A DNA stretch of 64,000 nt from Styela clava (taxonomy: Eukaryota; Chordata; Ascidiacea; Stolidobranchia; Styelidae), in NCBI RefSeq assembly GCF_964204865.1, contig NC_135259.1, forward strand, positions 8,876,974-8,940,973, written 5' to 3'. The position numbers and the translations under genes were made by a program. The notes under the pieces are model-generated. The model was not told the origin of the DNA, did no database searches, and was given only the letters and a program-made list of their open reading frames with translations. This document shows positions 15,601-26,746 of this stretch, in pieces (position 1 is the stretch's first letter; each line of letters opens with the position of its first letter).

Positions 15601-16766
15601 CCGACTGTGTCACAACTGACAGTGTCTGAGAATAAAGAAAAGTTTGGTATATTTAAGTTAATATTTTCATAATTGAGCATTACGAAATGCGATAGATAAA
15701 TTCATCTTCCCAATGGTTCATACAATATTTTCGTGCAATACTGTTTCTTATATTGTTGTTCATAACTTCATATTTGTACCTAGCATTTTCCAATTTTCAA
15801 GCTGTCTGAAAATAATACTGAAGATATTTAATTTTTTTTTTACTTTAATTCGCAAGGAGGGTGGAAATTGAAGCATAACCTTTTATCCAATAGCCAATGA
15901 AGAATCATGAAATTCACCTGCTGCCCAAATGACGAGAACAATGGACAATAGAATAGAACAATATAGCCTGATATTTCACCCCAATATGTTGGTGTTATGG
16001 AAACATTTTATCTGACATTTGTCCTTCGCGTACATTTATTCAAATATTACTTTCCAGTTATCAACAGGATATGACTGGACGACTTACTTGTTCCACAAGG
16101 TGCGTCACCACATGGTCTTGACTCTATAATTTCTCGTCCAAAACATTTTGAACTTTTATCTTGTCTGTTGCGACATTTTCTTACACGCTCTTGCATTCCC
16201 ACGCCACCACAAGATACATCACATTGTGACCACGAAGACCATTCCCTCCAAGGTTTGAACTTTGGTACGACGGAGGTTATGTTTTGGTACCCGCCATTAC
16301 CTAAATTACAAATATTAGCAGAAATGAAGAAGCCGTTTCACTGTTTGATTGGTAATTGGTTACATTAATATTTTATATAATTTTTGTTTACTTGTAATGC
16401 ACAATGTTCATTAAGCAACCCTTCGTCTAGCCGTTTTTATTCGTCTATTTATTGATACATAAGATGCTTCTAGGAACGGTGAATATTCGGTTACATATTG
16501 CCTCAATCGACTGTATTTGACTTTTATTCCTATTATTATACTTCGCAAAATAGTTAAAATAGTCTTTTGGCCTTAATGTATTGAAGACATTCCAACCACA
16601 TGAATAGGTTATGAATCAGAGGGTTCGCAATAAGTAAATTCAATAGTCATAAATAGAATTTATAAGTCTTTCAATTACCTTCCACATAACTCTGCGTCGC
16701 CGCTAATCCAAGAAACGCTAGGACTGCCCAAGATATGAATATTTTGCATCTAATAACATTCTGCAT
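6624..16766 (-). CDS. CILP-like: cartilage intermediate layer protein-like, 20 exons, 1,037 aa
   Basis: Secreted matrix glycoprotein. Minus-strand exons: 16766-16679, 16300-16088, 15625-15548, 15322-15128, 14709-14601, 14356-14184, 14057-13812, 13586-13508, 13343-13166, 13020-12823, 12541-12371, 11654-11541, 11251-11101, 10821-10612, 10282-10186, 9364-9203, 8456-8333, 8075-7906, 7608-7397, 6769-6624. Every junction is GT-AG and in phase. Seen: signal peptide (1-25), TSP1 (about 44-99, motif WSSWSQCDVSCGG), carboxypeptidase-regulatory-like fold (102-190), Ig domain (192-285, DAGEYWCKV), Cys-rich segment (286-394), and KRKKR furin site cut after residue 632. The C-terminal half has FVGNLEVRERRLYNLDVP, NPSAWGRFDS, MGGTHPETRGKLYGIRD and DPLGHNYGIYTVTD. 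Family knowledge: vertebrate CILP has this order, about 1,150-1,200 aa, and is cleaved at that site; the C-terminal half resembles nucleotide pyrophosphohydrolase. The start is the only upstream Met giving a signal peptide. TGA ends at 6624. A CATATAG about 45 bp upstream may be a TATA box. Confidence 0.93.
11191..11205 (-). other. furin-type cleavage site KRKKR in the CILP-like protein
   Basis: Within exon 13 the protein reads GPKRKKREAPTTFFVGNLEV, a multibasic site immediately before the conserved start of the C-terminal chain. In vertebrate CILP the precursor is cut at the equivalent place into two secreted chains. Conservation of both the basic run and the following FVGNLEVRERRL block supports the same processing here, by inference. 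Confidence 0.75.
11983..12218. mobile_element. hAT-type MITE (GGTGCTCCCGAAGTATG family), copy 1
   Basis: This is a 236-bp element in intron 11 of the CILP-like gene. Both ends carry an inverted repeat of about 38 bp (GGTGCTCCCGAACTATGTGA at left). The repeat includes a conserved GGCGGAC word. Flanks are CTTTGATG (11975-11982) and TTTTGATG (12219-12226), an 8-bp target duplication with one mismatch, which indicates hAT-type transposition. It is non-coding. Two further copies lie at 18570 and 19816. Confidence 0.8.
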
Positions 16767-18569
16767 TCTTGATTTCAATAAAGGTCACTCGCCAGTTCAC
16801 TCAAACAATACTATATGCAATCGACTTTAGTATCTCTCATATGCAGCTGTGTGGCTGCCGCTGAACTTCCTAGGTGATGATTGAATGGGTAGACTCGTAA
16901 TCTCGGAGCTATATAGCTAAGCTGTCTACTTCATCTTACTAGCTTACAGCTAAATTTCTAAGCTGTCCGTCAAATTTCAACATAAAAATGTCAGATATTT
17001 TGTCACGTTGTCACAATTTTTAATTCATTTTAAGCGAACAAGAAGAATAGCCTAGGATCGGATTAACCACATGTTTCAGAGAGACATTCTCGATTCCCTT
17101 TTCTTCAATTACGACTTAATTTTGACACGCCTTCGCCACTCAAACACATCACAACACTTAACCTGGGCTATGAAAAGCTCATAAAAGTCTGTCAAATAAG
17201 TTTTGACGAGCTAATGATTAACTTCCCTATTGCGTGGTTTCGTCGCGTCGGCGCTAATATCTTATAAATATTTCCAGTCTATTTGGTACTAACCAATTCA
17301 CACATGAAGATATCAAAGCATAACTTAGGACCAAGCAAGCAAAGTAGTATCGTTTAACCCATTTATTCCCAATGTCTCCGATTGTTGCAAAAAGGAAAAT
17401 TTACCAGATTAATGTGTCATAAATTACGTTTAGTCATGCCATGAAGTTGTTGTAGCATGATTATTGAGTATATGGGTAATGTTTTCACACGTAGGTGGCA
17501 TTCATATTTCTATCAGATATATGTGAAAATGTTTGACATTCTGTCGACAAGTATTTTAAACCAATAATGCTCGAGCCCTCATTTGCCCTTGCACGGACTC
17601 CATCAAATTGATTAACATGACTTTTCGCTTCTCTAAATATTTGTAATGGTTCGAATAATTATTATAAGAATAATTCTCTTTTTTTGCTTTTCCTAGTAAT
17701 ATTCTTGGAGGTTTAATAATGAATACATCCGCTTCCACCATATATAGTAGATTTATTACGTCATATCGTGTAACCAATCACTCACGTTTGCGTTGAAACA
17801 CTGTATCTAAATGTGCCAGATTTTGCTACTGATTGTAATACTCAAACTACTCAATTTCATTGGTATTCAAATATAATGAAATTACCACTAAATCGATTTA
17901 AAAGAAGCCAATGCAGTAGGGCTGAAAAATTCATAAAATAGTAGTAGATAGCGTTTTTGATATTTCATGCTGTTCAATTAAAATCGACCATATGTGCTAC
18001 GAAGTGATTACATCCTAGTATAGGGGGTGAACACTCACTCATCTTCCTAACATTTCAAACAACCATCTGAATCAGAGGTCTGACACCACAATTTGAATTT
18101 CTAACTTGAATATTATTGTATTTGAATATACTGAATGTTGCGCATTTTTCAGTGCAGATGGGTGAACTTGCACGGATAAACAATGGGTGAAATCAGAAAA
18201 ATCCTCGAGCGATTAGTTAGAAACGATTTCATCAATAAAACAAATACAAAAAAAAACTTTATTTGGTAAAATTATCACGAAAAACGAATTCAAGCCAATC
18301 ATAACATCTATAACACGCAGGAAGTGATTAACATTTTGTTGAATAATATATAGTTTGCAACTTAGAAATCAGCTTTAACAATATTCTATATGGAGAAACC
18401 TGAATATTTGAATGAATACTCGAATATTTATGGATTTTGGTCAAAATTAAACCATTATTGACAAAAGAACTACTTTTTTAAAGTTTGTTCAAATTCCAAA
18501 TGCCTTTTTATGCAATGTAACTAACTTTCGATAAAACAGACAGCCTATCAGAGGAAACTAAGAAAAATG

Positions 18570-18759
18570 GGCGCTCCCGTAGTATGTGAACCAAGATGGC
18601 GGACACCGGAACGTAGTATGTGTACCAGATTAGGGTTAGGATAATTTTCTCCCATTTTTCTTATTTTAGTTCTATTACGAGTTCGGGGACTAGCCAAGAG
18701 ACTCCTGTAGTATTTGTTCTTGAAATGGCCTAATCTGGTACCCATACTACATAAGTACC
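18570..18759. mobile_element. hAT-type MITE, copy 2, shortened (190 bp)
   Basis: Same family as 11983-12218; it starts GGCGCTCCCGTAGTATGTGA and ends ATAAGTACC. The flanks GAAAAATG (18562-18569) and GAACAATG (18760-18767) form an 8-bp duplication with one mismatch. The paralogous sites in units 2 and 3 (near 27650 and 37200) read AAGAAAAATGTGTATG without interruption, which is the empty target. Insertion therefore post-dates the unit duplication. Confidence 0.8.
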
Positions 18760-19312
18760 GAACAATGTGTATGCTATGTACTTTACAAGGATGATAACTG
18801 AATGCTTCCCCGAGCATCGATTTCCTTCGTTTATATCCTTAACAATGACAAATCAGCAGTGGGTCATCGATGACAAAACAATTGAAATGTTTTGCTCAGA
18901 CACATATGCAAGCGTGGGTTTGCGTGATAATTGTTCGTTTTCAGTTGTGTTTTCAAAAATTAGTTGTAAATAAATAACTCAATTGTCGTTATAGCTTTCG
19001 TAGAGCTTTAGTTTGATTGCAATATTCTGAAATTAGTCCCAAAAGTCTGCAAAACACTGAGATAAAATTACCCATCCGTACCTGTAGGCTGCAAGTGTTT
19101 AAATATTTTTATTAAAAAAATGATGACATTGAAAATGTAAACCAGTCCATAGGCGCCAATCCTATAAAACACAATCAAATAAACATACCATTTTTTGCAG
19201 TAATACAGAGTGAATTTTTTCTGGGGTCAATTGTCGGGGGAAACATCCATTGCGATTAATACCACTTTCCAACTGCGGCCGGGTAAATTGTTATAGAATC
19301 TAGACTCTAGAG

Positions 19313-20463
19313 CAGGGTGGTCCAAGATTGTCGACTCCGGGGGCTACACTATTATTTTTGTATTATTCGCGGGCCATAATAGTGCCAAGAATAGGTAAAC
19401 AGTGCAATACAAACTAACACTTTTATTGTCCGAACACATTGTTCATTATTTGTCATTTATCAAGCTAAAACATGCAAAAGCCACCAAAAAACTCACTTAA
19501 AGGTGCAAAAAACTTACTGTATCTACATTTAGTGTAAGATTCCAAACACCTAATAACGGAGAAAGTGCCAGAAAGAGAAAATGCCGTTTCAGATTGTAAC
19601 CGACAAAACTTGCAGACATATCAAGCAAGCTTTGTGCTATTTTCCCTCTCATATCCAGTCGAAAATCTGTTTGAATTGGTCAGCTCTATTTTCAAACTCA
19701 TGTTCACAAATTAACTTACAAATAACTGCAAATCGATTTATTACCGAATTTTATCAAATTTGAGATACAAGGAGGGTAATTACTAAATTTTTCGACATAT
19801 AGGCAGCATTTTTTGGGGGCTTCCGAAGTATGCGAACCAAGATGGCGGACATCGGAATGTAATATGTGTTCTAGGTTAGGGTTAGGCCATAATTTTAGGT
19901 ATAAATACTACAGGAGGCTCTTGGCTAGTCTTCGAACTGATAATAGGACTAAAATAAGGAAAATTGGAAAAAAACTATCGCCTAACCCTAACCTGTTACT
20001 CATGTTCATTCCGATGTCCGCCATCTTGGTTCGCATACTTCGGGAGCACCATTTTTTGTAATACCAATTAGGCTGGTTAAAAAAAAACACTCAGCAGCAA
20101 TGATATTGTTCGGCCATAACATTAATATTTAGTTATCAGGCATAGCCAACGTAGGCTGATAGATCCCTCATTCGATTTTTAGTTTTCTATGAAGCCTAGT
20201 TTGTTAGCATATATTCCCGACAGATAGAAAGCCAGCTAGCCTCAGCTAGCCCTAAGTGATCGAGCAAATTGAGCTAACCACAAAACTAGTCAGTTCAATG
20301 ACATTAGTGATGTAACATTATGTCAAACGATTTTTCTGGTTATTTTATGACGAAACAACACCAAATGCAATTTTTTGTTCACCCTCCCACAAATGCGACT
20401 GGGCCACAGATAATGGAGCGGTGGGCCACATGTGGCCCGCGGGCCCGGGTTTGTACCATCCAG
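19313..20463. mobile_element. non-autonomous hAT element with nested MITE
   Basis: The ends are CAGGGTGGTCC and, inverted, CTGGATGGTAC, flanked by identical 8-bp duplications CTCTAGAG (19305-19312 and 20464-20471). Without the nested MITE it is about 0.9 kb. The ends contain GC-rich GGGCC words typical of hAT subterminal regions. Open frames inside are short and show no transposase. Units 2 and 3 carry a different truncated hAT at almost the same point. Confidence 0.75.
19816..20050. mobile_element. hAT-type MITE, copy 3, nested
   Basis: A 235-bp element with long inverted ends (GGGGCTTCCGAAGTATGCGA at left; inverted GGTGCTCCCGAAGTATGCGA at right, continuing through a GATGGCGGACATCGG word). 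It has a perfect 8-bp target duplication ATTTTTTG at 19808-19815 and 20051-20058. It sits inside the larger hAT at 19313-20463, giving a relative age. The open frames across it are by-products of the inverted repeat. Confidence 0.88.
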
Positions 20464-20471
20464 CTCTAGAG

Positions 20472-22764
20472 TATCTAAACAGCCGGACAGAATTACCACA
20501 TGCCTTTATTTTTATATGATTTTGTAAATCTAAACATGGAAATATTTGATAACGCATTTGATTTTCTTGTTCATAGTGTTTCAGGGTACTGGTTCAGTTA
20601 AAGCAATCACGAAAATATCTCGAATATTGTCTGAATCGCACAGCTTTTGGGCACCGATATGGAGTATTTCAAGGTTGCTCTTAATAGAGTATTTTAGATT
20701 TATTAATTTAACCCATACCCTCCCTTTTATTCGAGATATAAAATAACTTTGGTAATTGGTTACAGTTGTCATGCTATAAAATAGAATCCCGAGAACAGAA
20801 GAAACGAAAAATATGTTATTTTCTATCATTCATAAAGTGAATCCAATTTCATATTAATGACAGCCTCAAATTTTGCTTATCAAGATACAATATAGCTGGT
20901 TGTTTTATTTGTTGAAACTAATATCGTTCAACATGACAAGATTATTGATATGATCACCGTCAATGTTATTTTTATTAACAATATTGTTCATCGGTTCAAC
21001 CACTATATTGATGGATAAACCACAAAAATGTAAATTCGCGGATTTCCAAAAACGATAATGTCAATCAAAAGTTGCTTCGAAGTTATAAAATATAAAATAT
21101 ATTCAATTATGATAACACAAAGATATTTCAAATCAAATGGCGTTTGTACCTAGTTGGATATTTTACTTCACTATTGTGAAACTGTCAGATATAGTTTATT
21201 GATAGTTTACATTTTTAAAGGCTTAAAATGAAAACAAACTAGAAAAGAGTCAAATTTAGCATAATACCATCAACTTCTTAGTGTAAGTATCATCTATGTA
21301 AACTGATGAAAGTAATCATGAGGGAGGAACGCTTCTTCAACATATTTGATTTCACCAAAAACATAAATCATTGTCTGCTAAGAAAGTTGTTGGGGTGTCA
21401 CATATTCTTGTGACAAACCGGCGTCTTTTTCAAAGAATAAAAGTTCATTTTTGTGACATTTTGTACTTTTGTACTTGAACCCGGAGAAAATAAGACATTT
21501 AAATTTACTGTTACACACGATGGATCGAAACCCATACAGGTCATTCATGTTAATCAAGTTACTTCCTATTTATTGATAAAATTGAGTAAAGTTCAATCAA
21601 CTGAGTATTGGATTGATAGTCAAGTATTTTACAAATTTACTCAGTCTTCAATATTGTAAAAAAACATAGTATATCGCGTGTCATATCAGTTCAAGCGAAT
21701 TAACATGAATTTAGTCAAAGATAAGAGAATCCAAAAAATAAACGATAAGTTTGTATAAATTGCGGTTTTATGTACTTTAAATGTCAGTGACAAAGGCATT
21801 ATTCATGAATTTTTAGATTTTAATCAAATATCAGCATACACTCAAACTTGTTCGGCAAAATGCCATAAATTGTTTATAATTTTAAATATGTAAATATTAA
21901 AAACGTTTTTTATATGTACGATAACATGAAAGAAACTTTAAAATACGTTTAAGCAAATGAAAAGATGGTTTAAATATTTAGTAATGCTGCTATACGATGA
22001 ATTATATTTGTGATTTTTCTTCAAGATAACGTGAGAATATACCAAGTGAACTTTAATAAATAGTTGCCGATGGACTTGGTTTTGAGATTTATCCAAATTA
22101 CTTCAATAACTTGATAAATTATGGATAACATGTAAATGATGTATTGCACATACCTTCAAACTAAATCAATATCTTATAACACATTGTATATAACAAAAGT
22201 ACAAATAGATTATAAAATACTGACAAGGCTATATATCCAATTGAATAATCGTCGGGAGGATGATTGATTTGAAATTGCATATATTTACTATTTTCAAGTG
22301 CAGGCTCAAAGATCTCATCAAAACACATCGATGCTCATAACTGGGCTTTTTAACGCAATTATAAATATACCTACGAACGAAAATTTGACGAGTATTTGTT
22401 AAATTCCAGTAGGATCCAACTATTTCTTTTATGTCTCATTATTGCCTAACAATTTTTTTCTTCATTCCAAAAAGTTTAACAAAAATTCCTGAGGCATTGT
22501 CCGACTGGTGAATTTAAGTAAATAACTAAAAAAGAATTAATAATTTCTTTAAATGAAATTTGTAAAACCATACATGGTGCTTTGAATTTTGGAAAATGCA
22601 CAGGGTATTTAATTGAACAGGGTATTTAATTGAAACAATTAATATTTTACAGTGCCACATTTTATTAATTTACATGCAAAAATTTGAATTAATACAAAGT
22701 GTAGGTGATTTATAAGGTGACATATATGGCAATTCATCGTATGGTTGGTGATTATTTGAGCCAA
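20472..22764. other. non-coding part of unit 1
   Basis: AT-rich sequence with no coding exon recognised. Large parts align by eye with the other units: 20810-21660 with 39230-41040 and 21600-22500 with 28640-29340, 38194-38940, 40960-41770 and 50470-50900. The segment around 21303 (CTATGTAAACTGATGAAAG) is the empty target of the hAT inserted at 39743 in unit 3. Confidence 0.6.
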
Positions 22765-23570
22765 CAGGGGGCGGCAACCTTTGGTCGTCCGCGTGCCAAA
22801 ATTTAGGATTGCAAATCTTGGCGGGGCGCACATATTCTCAGAAAGTTAAAAACCGAAAGGATGGCCGTTGAATCACAAATGCATCACAATTTTTTACAAA
22901 GATCAGGGGTAGAAACTTTAAATTTTATTCCGCGCGAAAGAAATTTACAAATGACATTCAATGTGAAACTTTTTGATGCATCACGCTTGATACATTTTCG
23001 ACATCACTAAATGAGAAACATCACCTAAATAGGACACTGGATGAAGCCAAGATTAAAACCTTTTATAAATAGGAATTACTTATACGAGTTCTCAGCTTGT
23101 TCTTTGTGATGTTATTCTTGAAAATAATTGTTTGCATGCATATGTACTTCCAAACATCGATGGGAAGGGTTTTCCTTCAAGAAGACACTTTTTATAAAAA
23201 TCAAGCAGTGATACATCTCTCGAATAGAATATAGATTTATTTTCTTATTGCATTGCATCTCAAATATTCCATTTGAATATTTTCTGCGCCATTGAACCCT
23301 TTGCACTTAGCATAAACTTTTCTGGGTTTTGTTGCCGTTTGTCTGTTTATATTTAAATCATATGATCGTTAAACGGGTAATTTTGAATTATACACTTGTT
23401 AGGCTATTATATTATTTAGTCTACACGTGCCCCACAATAAATTCTGTTACATAAAGAATATAATCGTCAAAACAGCCGTTTTGTTACTATAAGTTAGTGA
23501 AGCGTCGCAGGCAGGATTATTTTACTACGCGGGTCGGATCTGGCCGCGGGCCTTAGGTTGCCGATCCCTG
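22765..23570. mobile_element. hAT-like element (CAGGGGnCGGCAACC ends), 806 bp
   Basis: The left end is CAGGGGGCGGCAACC and the inverted right end is CAGGGATCGGCAACC, a 15-bp imperfect terminal repeat of hAT style, with GGCCGCGGGCC near the right end. Flanks (TGAGCCAA left, ATTCAAGC right) do not give a clean 8-bp duplication. Units 2 and 3 keep only the right part (29440-29575, 41810-41955). There the end is interrupted by another inserted element. Confidence 0.6.
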
Positions 23571-23630
23571 ATTCAAGCCAAAGGGATAGGTTGTGCTAGA
23601 CATACTAGCTGGAATAGCTATGCAGGTAAG

Positions 23631-23979
23631 AATGGATCGTTATGGATCGTTTTGTTGTTATGTTGTTGTTAGTATTCTTTATGATGTTGTTATCGTGATG
23701 TTAAAAAGAAAAGCGACTGCTGGACCAAATGCTTTGAAATGTTTCAGTGCTTGAAGATTGTTGTTTTTGCTAGTAAGCTATTACTTTTATTCATTTCAAC
23801 ACTTTCCGTGGGCTCTGTAGAATTGTGTGATGACGTCATCAAAACTAAAAAAATGTACACGTTGCGTGGTTCCGTGATCGCATTTCAGCGATCTCGTGGC
23901 CAGACTACCGATATTATAAAAGATTTGATGCTACTTTCTTTTGACCTTCGTGTAGATATATTTGAGCATCGCTCTCTTG
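23631..23979 (+). repeat. unclassified repeat, copy R2, with CRE palindrome
   Basis: This member of the interspersed family lies about 0.6-0.9 kb upstream of Reeler-MAM copy A. Left word TGGATCGTTTTGTTGTTATG, right end ATATTTGAGCATCGCTCTCTTG. It contains the 12-bp palindrome GATGACGTCATC (23829-23840), a perfect CREB/ATF-type site. Confidence 0.65.
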
Positions 23980-24564
23980 AAATTTTCTAAATTCGTGTTC
24001 GTTTGATTAAGATGAAAGAACTTTGCTGTTACAGAGGTAAAATTATTTTATCATGCATCTTTTTTTACTTATCGAACACGACATATGTACGGACACGTAG
24101 TTTATACATATCAGTGCAGTAGTTTTCACAGAAATCTTTTACATATTCAGATTTCGGGTGACCCGAGTTGTCAGTTTGGGGCCCGCAGGCAAAGAGACTT
24201 GCGATACTTAAGTCTCGTTTAGGCCACATGAATATCAATTTAGAATCAGCTTTGCTTTGCAATGAGTATGTGTAAAAGTTATATTATCTAATTAAATATT
24301 GTATTAATTCACTTGTGTCAGAACATGAAAGTGTTCAGAAAATTTGAGAAAAAACTTCAGTTTCATTTATATTCAAAAATTTTCATTAAAAACGTTAGGT
24401 GAGAGCACCGACTTGGTGATTATATAATAACTGATACAGAATTGAAATTGAAAAATTTATCAATGCTAAAATTTAGCAATGATACAGTATGTCTCACGTA
24501 AGAGCTATTTGTCCTAAATAAAAAAATGCTCATCAGATTATATATTATGCAGTAATTAGCTGAG

Positions 24565-26746
24565 ATGCAACCACCGATAGATGAGTTACATGAACTGCAA
24601 GAATATTTCCGTGTTGTACCAAATTCCAAGACTTTTTCTCCGGGTGGAAAGTTATATAGTAGGTTCAATAGTTTAATTTATAATTATCCTATTTCCTCAA
24701 TTTTACAAAAAAATCTGTGAATCATTTTTATTTTGCAGTAGAAGCTATTCCAGTATAACATTTCACTGTACTCGTACCTAATCACTCATAAAAGCTTTCA
24801 ATGCATGATAGTTAGTTTGCAAATAGCATAATATGGCAGAAACAATGTCATCTGAGTTTTTTTCTTCGTTCGTCCACACAATGATTTAGTTTAGTAATAG
24901 TGCGTATATAGTAGTCTTACGTACGCCAAGATTCAGTCAGATACTCAGTCCATAAATGTATATTTTTAAATAATTCTATTTCAATCTTTATTTCAGTTCG
25001 CGTGTTAGAGAAAAGCCAATTTTATAACGGAATCATATTGTGGGTGAGATATACTTTGCTATACATGCAGTCAAATATCATACTTTGCTCAATTTTTTTC
25101 TAAGTTAACGAGCAATTTTTATGCATAAATACCCAAGGAAAGCCACCCAATACGTAAAGAACATGTTTTGGGGATTAAAATAATATGAAACTGACTCATA
25201 TATCGGGTTAAGGGTTCCAATTGCTTTAATTGCGATCACGTGCAAAAATGATCTTCAACTTCAATAAAGCGTTGGCATTCAATTTAGGTTGTTCATACTT
25301 CGGGCGATGGAAAAACTCAAGGTGTTTGGAGAGAATCGCACCAAACTAAATATAGAACATTTGGTTGCGACGGAATGCTTAATTCGGGAATCGCGGAAGG
25401 AAACGACACCAAGCACGTAATGCCGATAGAAGCAGATGTGTTGGTCTGGGAAGCTCCAGCCTCGTGCGATTTCGACAAGCCATTCTACAATTTGATGTAA
25501 TGTATTTTTAAGTTTTGATAATGCATTCAACGTACAACGCAAGAATGTGGTTGCATAACTCATAGTCTTAGTGTCTGAAATTTGTTTTGAAAATTTAACC
25601 ACAGCTTGTTGTATACGCCTTATACTGCAAAATAAATCATAATCATACATGTATTGCGGGTTTCTGAAGTTTTACTACCGGAATTATAAAAATATTATAA
25701 TGATAACTCATTTACCGCAAGACAACTATACGCATTGATATTGATTACTTTTTGGACACGTTTAGTGGCCATAACGATCGTTTAAAAATTTTGTTGTTAT
25801 TGTTATTTTCTTTCGTCATTATCATTAAAAAATCGCTTTTCTCTTCGAATACTGGACCAATTGCTTTAAAATTGTCATTTTTTTTGCTATGACGTCATCA
25901 AAATTATTGCAATTGGGTGGCGCTACGTGTCCATATATTTGAGCATAGCTCTCTTGTTTATTTTACACTGGAATTTTTTCAACATTTATGCAGGGCTACT
26001 GTCGTCAAATCTCACACGGAAATTTTAACTGGTTTATCAGTGAGTCTTGAATGCGTTCCAAGACCGACGACTGAACTCGATCTTTCCTGTGGATCCGCGT
26101 TTGCTCAAGATTATACTTTGATGACATCGATGAGTACGTGATATATAATACATTTATTTGTATATGATACAAAAAATGATTGGGAAACATCATTAGCGTT
26201 TGAACATATGGCGACGTCAAATTAGGTGTTACAGTTTACTTACTTTATATAATATATATTTATATTATATGTCCGTAAAGTTCGACATATCTCTTAAAAT
26301 CTCATTTTCGTTACCGATACAGGTTGATATTTATTTCAAATCTATGTCAGGTCTGATAAAGTAACAATTTTATTATTGTTTTCAAGGGCAATAGCACATC
26401 TTCCTACAACAGAGTTTATTTAGAAGAGGCAGGTCAAACGTTCGTCTTTTAAACGCAAATAATCTCTTTACAAACTGTGTAACAACAATAATAATATTTT
26501 ACGATAAAAATAATTTGTATGGTTTTTAATGTAGTCACATCATTTGAAACTGATTTCGGTGGATGGTGGAATGATCCGAGCGCCGCATTGAGATGGACTC
26601 GCCACAGTGGACCGATTCAATCACCAAAAACAGGACCTTCGGCTGCACATGATTATGCATCGTGGTCTCGTGGAACCGACTTCCGTGGTGACATTGCAAT
26701 CGACACAGTTAACATCACGAAAGGAATCAGCTGGGAAGATATGTAA
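24565..26746 (+). pseudogene. Reeler-MAM copy A, truncated, still open (233 codons)
   Basis: Exons: 24565-24658, 24997-25043, 25288-25496, 25994-26133, 26535-26746. Compared with copies C and D it has two deletions. The first removes about 270 bp of exon 1, so the signal peptide and the first Reeler cysteines are gone; the frame now opens at ATG 24565 (MQPPIDEL) and runs into EYFRVVPNS. The second joins MAM exon 5 directly to exon 8 near 26652, removing exons 6 and 7, yet stays in frame (AHDYASWSRGTDFRGDIA). The usual Cys-stop end reads ISWEDM then TAA. Splice sites are intact. Without a signal peptide and with half a MAM domain it is unlikely to make a working secreted protein, so I call it a decaying copy. 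The preserved frame leaves open an altered or recent product. Confidence 0.7.
25754..25956 (+). repeat. unclassified repeat, copy R3, inserted in copy A intron 3
   Basis: A 203-bp short copy starting GGACACGTTTAGTGGCCATA and ending TTGAGCATAGCTCTCTTG. The homologous introns of copies B and C lack it, reading straight from the T-rich stretch into ATTTTACAC. This defines the repeat's ends, with at most 2-3 bp of duplicated T. It contains ATGACGTCAT at 25889-25898. Confidence 0.75.

Noticed and set aside
19813-20090. Open frames on both strands over the nested MITE.
   Set aside because: They follow from the long inverted repeat of a non-coding transposon.
22757-23573. 8-bp target duplication for the hAT at 22765.
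   Set aside because: The left flank TGAGCCAA and right flank ATTCAAGC do not match in register; similarity appears only with an offset, so I did not claim a duplication.
25279-25650. 123-codon minus-strand frame, repeated at 44816-45187.
   Set aside because: It is antisense to Reeler exon 3. The plus-strand reading gives the domain with matching splice sites, so the minus frame is a shadow.
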